NCBI GenBank assembly: GCA_020434085.1
Contig: JAGRBM010000199.1
Span: 1-6,306, forward strand
Direction of reading: 5' to 3'
Source of the DNA: Chrysiogenia bacterium
GTDB taxonomy: Bacteria > JAGRBM01
DNA: 6,306 nt
Below, piece after piece: positions 5,331-6,306 of this stretch (position 1 is the first letter of the stretch; each line of letters begins with the position of its first letter). Under the pieces are notes generated by a model, which did not search any database, was not told the origin of the DNA, and was given only the letters and a program-made list of their open reading frames with translations. Position numbers and translations under genes: made by a program.

Positions 5331-6306
5331 ATGAGGCACATGAGAAAGTTTTTGATTCTGCTGGTGATGGCATCGATCGCCCTACCAATCGCGAGCGCGT
5401 CGGCAGCCGATGCGTCATGGACGGACAAGATCAAGGTGGGTCTTGAAGCGCGTGTGCGTAACGAGAGCCAGTTTGACTATGACCTGAACGCCAAGGCCGA
5501 GGACAAGGACAACTTCAGCCTGCTGCGCGCGCGGCTCAATGTCACGGCGACTCCGACGGAAAACTTCCGCGGGTTCATCCAGATCCAGTCTTCGCGTGTA
5601 TTTGGCGACTCGGCCCTTTCGGGCACCTTCGGACCGGGCAATACCGCACGCGGCATTGCCGCCGATGACGAGGACATTGCGCTCCACCAGGGCTACCTCG
5701 ACATCATCGGCAACGACCTGACCTTTCGCGTGGGACGTCAGGAAATGATCTTCGGCGATCAGCGGCTCGTCGGTGCGCTCGGGTGGTCCAACCGCGGCCG
5801 CAGCTTCGATGGCGTCTCGCTCATCCACGACACCGACAGCCATAAGGCGACGCTCTTCTTCCATCTGATCCAGCGCAATGCCGCCGGGACAACGACGCTG
5901 GCACTGAGCCCTCTCCCGCCGACCCCGCCGGCACTGGTCACGGTCACATTTGGCGCACCCGGCAACAACGACCCGATGTTCTTCGGCGCGAATGTAACGC
6001 TCAAGGAGATTGGAAACGGCCTGGACGTCTACCTTTTCGGCTTCGTCGACCGCGACGGTCAGACGATCAACCCGGCGAAGGTCCAGGACGGCAATCTCGC
6101 TTTTGCCACTCTGGGTTTTCGCACCAAGGACATGCCTGGGGACGGCATCGGTTATGACCTCGAAGGTGCCGTGCAGGGCGGGGAGAACGACGATGTGGGC
6201 ATCATGGCCTTTGCCGGTCACGTTGCTCTGGGATTTGGCGTCGAGGATGCGAGCGGCCTGAAGCTGCTGGCCGAGTACAACATCGCCTCGGGCGACAATC
6301 CCAACA
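5331..6306 (+). CDS. Alginate-export-family outer-membrane porin (partial, C-terminus outside window)
   Basis: The frame opens at ATG 5331 and stays open for 325 codons to the right edge. AAGGA lies about seven bases upstream; ATG 5340 is a weaker alternative. Residues 1-26 are a Sec signal peptide: basic MRHMRKF, a hydrophobic core, and a likely cleavage after ASASA. The mature part shows alternating amphipathic beta-strands such as IKVGLEARVRNE, FSLLRARLNVTATP and FRGFIQIQSSR. The motif VGRQEMIFGDQRLVGALGW followed by NRGRSFDGVSL (about residues 137-167) is characteristic of the alginate-export (AlgE-like) beta-barrel group. Family members serve as outer-membrane channels for varied anionic or small substrates, so the name does not prove alginate transport, and no alginate biosynthesis gene is seen here. 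Beside denitrification genes, an anion (nitrate/nitrite) channel is possible but speculative. It follows the hemerythrin gene by 74 nt on the same strand and may have its own promoter. Confidence 0.85.
   Translation, partial: MRHMRKFLILLVMASIALPIASASAADASWTDKIKVGLEARVRNESQFDYDLNAKAEDKDNFSLLRARLNVTATPTENFRGFIQIQSSRVFGDSALSGTFGPGNTARGIAADDEDIALHQGYLDIIGNDLTFRVGRQEMIFGDQRLVGALGWSNRGRSFDGVSLIHDTDSHKATLFFHLIQRNAAGTTTLALSPLPPTPPALVTVTFGAPGNNDPMFFGANVTLKEIGNGLDVYLFGFVDRDGQTINPAKVQDGNLAFATLGFRTKDMPGDGIGYDLEGAVQGGENDDVGIMAFAGHVALGFGVEDASGLKLLAEYNIASGDNPN

Noticed and set aside
4387-5418. Minus-strand open frame of 343 codons opposite the hemerythrin gene
   Set aside because: The plus-strand frame has clear DUF438 and hemerythrin ligands. 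The minus frame crosses the intergenic gap and the porin start and shows no domain.
5415-6221. Minus-strand open frame of 268 codons opposite the porin gene
   Set aside because: The plus frame has a signal peptide and the alginate-export motif with a good ribosome binding site. The minus frame is a codon-bias shadow.

Overview
The window is a nitric-oxide-reduction (denitrification) locus from a Gram-negative bacterium with high-GC codon usage. The Gram-negative assignment rests on an outer-membrane porin with a signal peptide and on periplasmic c-type cytochrome domains. I cannot fix the phylum from the sequence. The di-heme NorC and the neighbouring YwiC-like, DUF438-hemerythrin and alginate-export-type porin genes do not look like a textbook Pseudomonas or Paracoccus nor operon, so a less-studied denitrifying lineage is possible; that is inference only.

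The left half (1-3283) is one minus-strand operon. In transcription order it holds norC (cytochrome c subunit, unusually with two haem-binding domains), norB (catalytic subunit, all metal ligands present), norQ (MoxR-type AAA+ ATPase for maturation) and a small unidentified single-pass membrane protein that runs off the left edge. Spacings are tight: 16 nt for norC-norB, 10 nt for norB-norQ with the ribosome binding site overlapping the norB stop, and 33 nt with a GC-rich hairpin for norQ to the small gene. norD, the usual partner of norQ, is not in the window and may lie beyond the left edge.

The middle (3284-3553) is a 270-base divergent intergenic region. It carries two inverted repeats with 4-base spacers, centred 18 bp apart, and a candidate sigma70-type promoter facing norC. 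Neither repeat matches the FNR/DNR consensus.

The right half is on the plus strand. A YwiC-like membrane protein (GTG start at 3554) is followed after 11 nt by a DUF438-hemerythrin di-iron protein. After a 74-nt gap comes an alginate-export-family outer-membrane porin that runs off the right edge. NO formed upstream in denitrification would be reduced to N2O by NorCB, assembled with NorQ. The hemerythrin protein is a plausible NO-sensing, scavenging or iron-centre repair partner. The YwiC-like protein belongs to a family found near anaerobic nitrate respiration genes in Bacillus, and its function is unknown.
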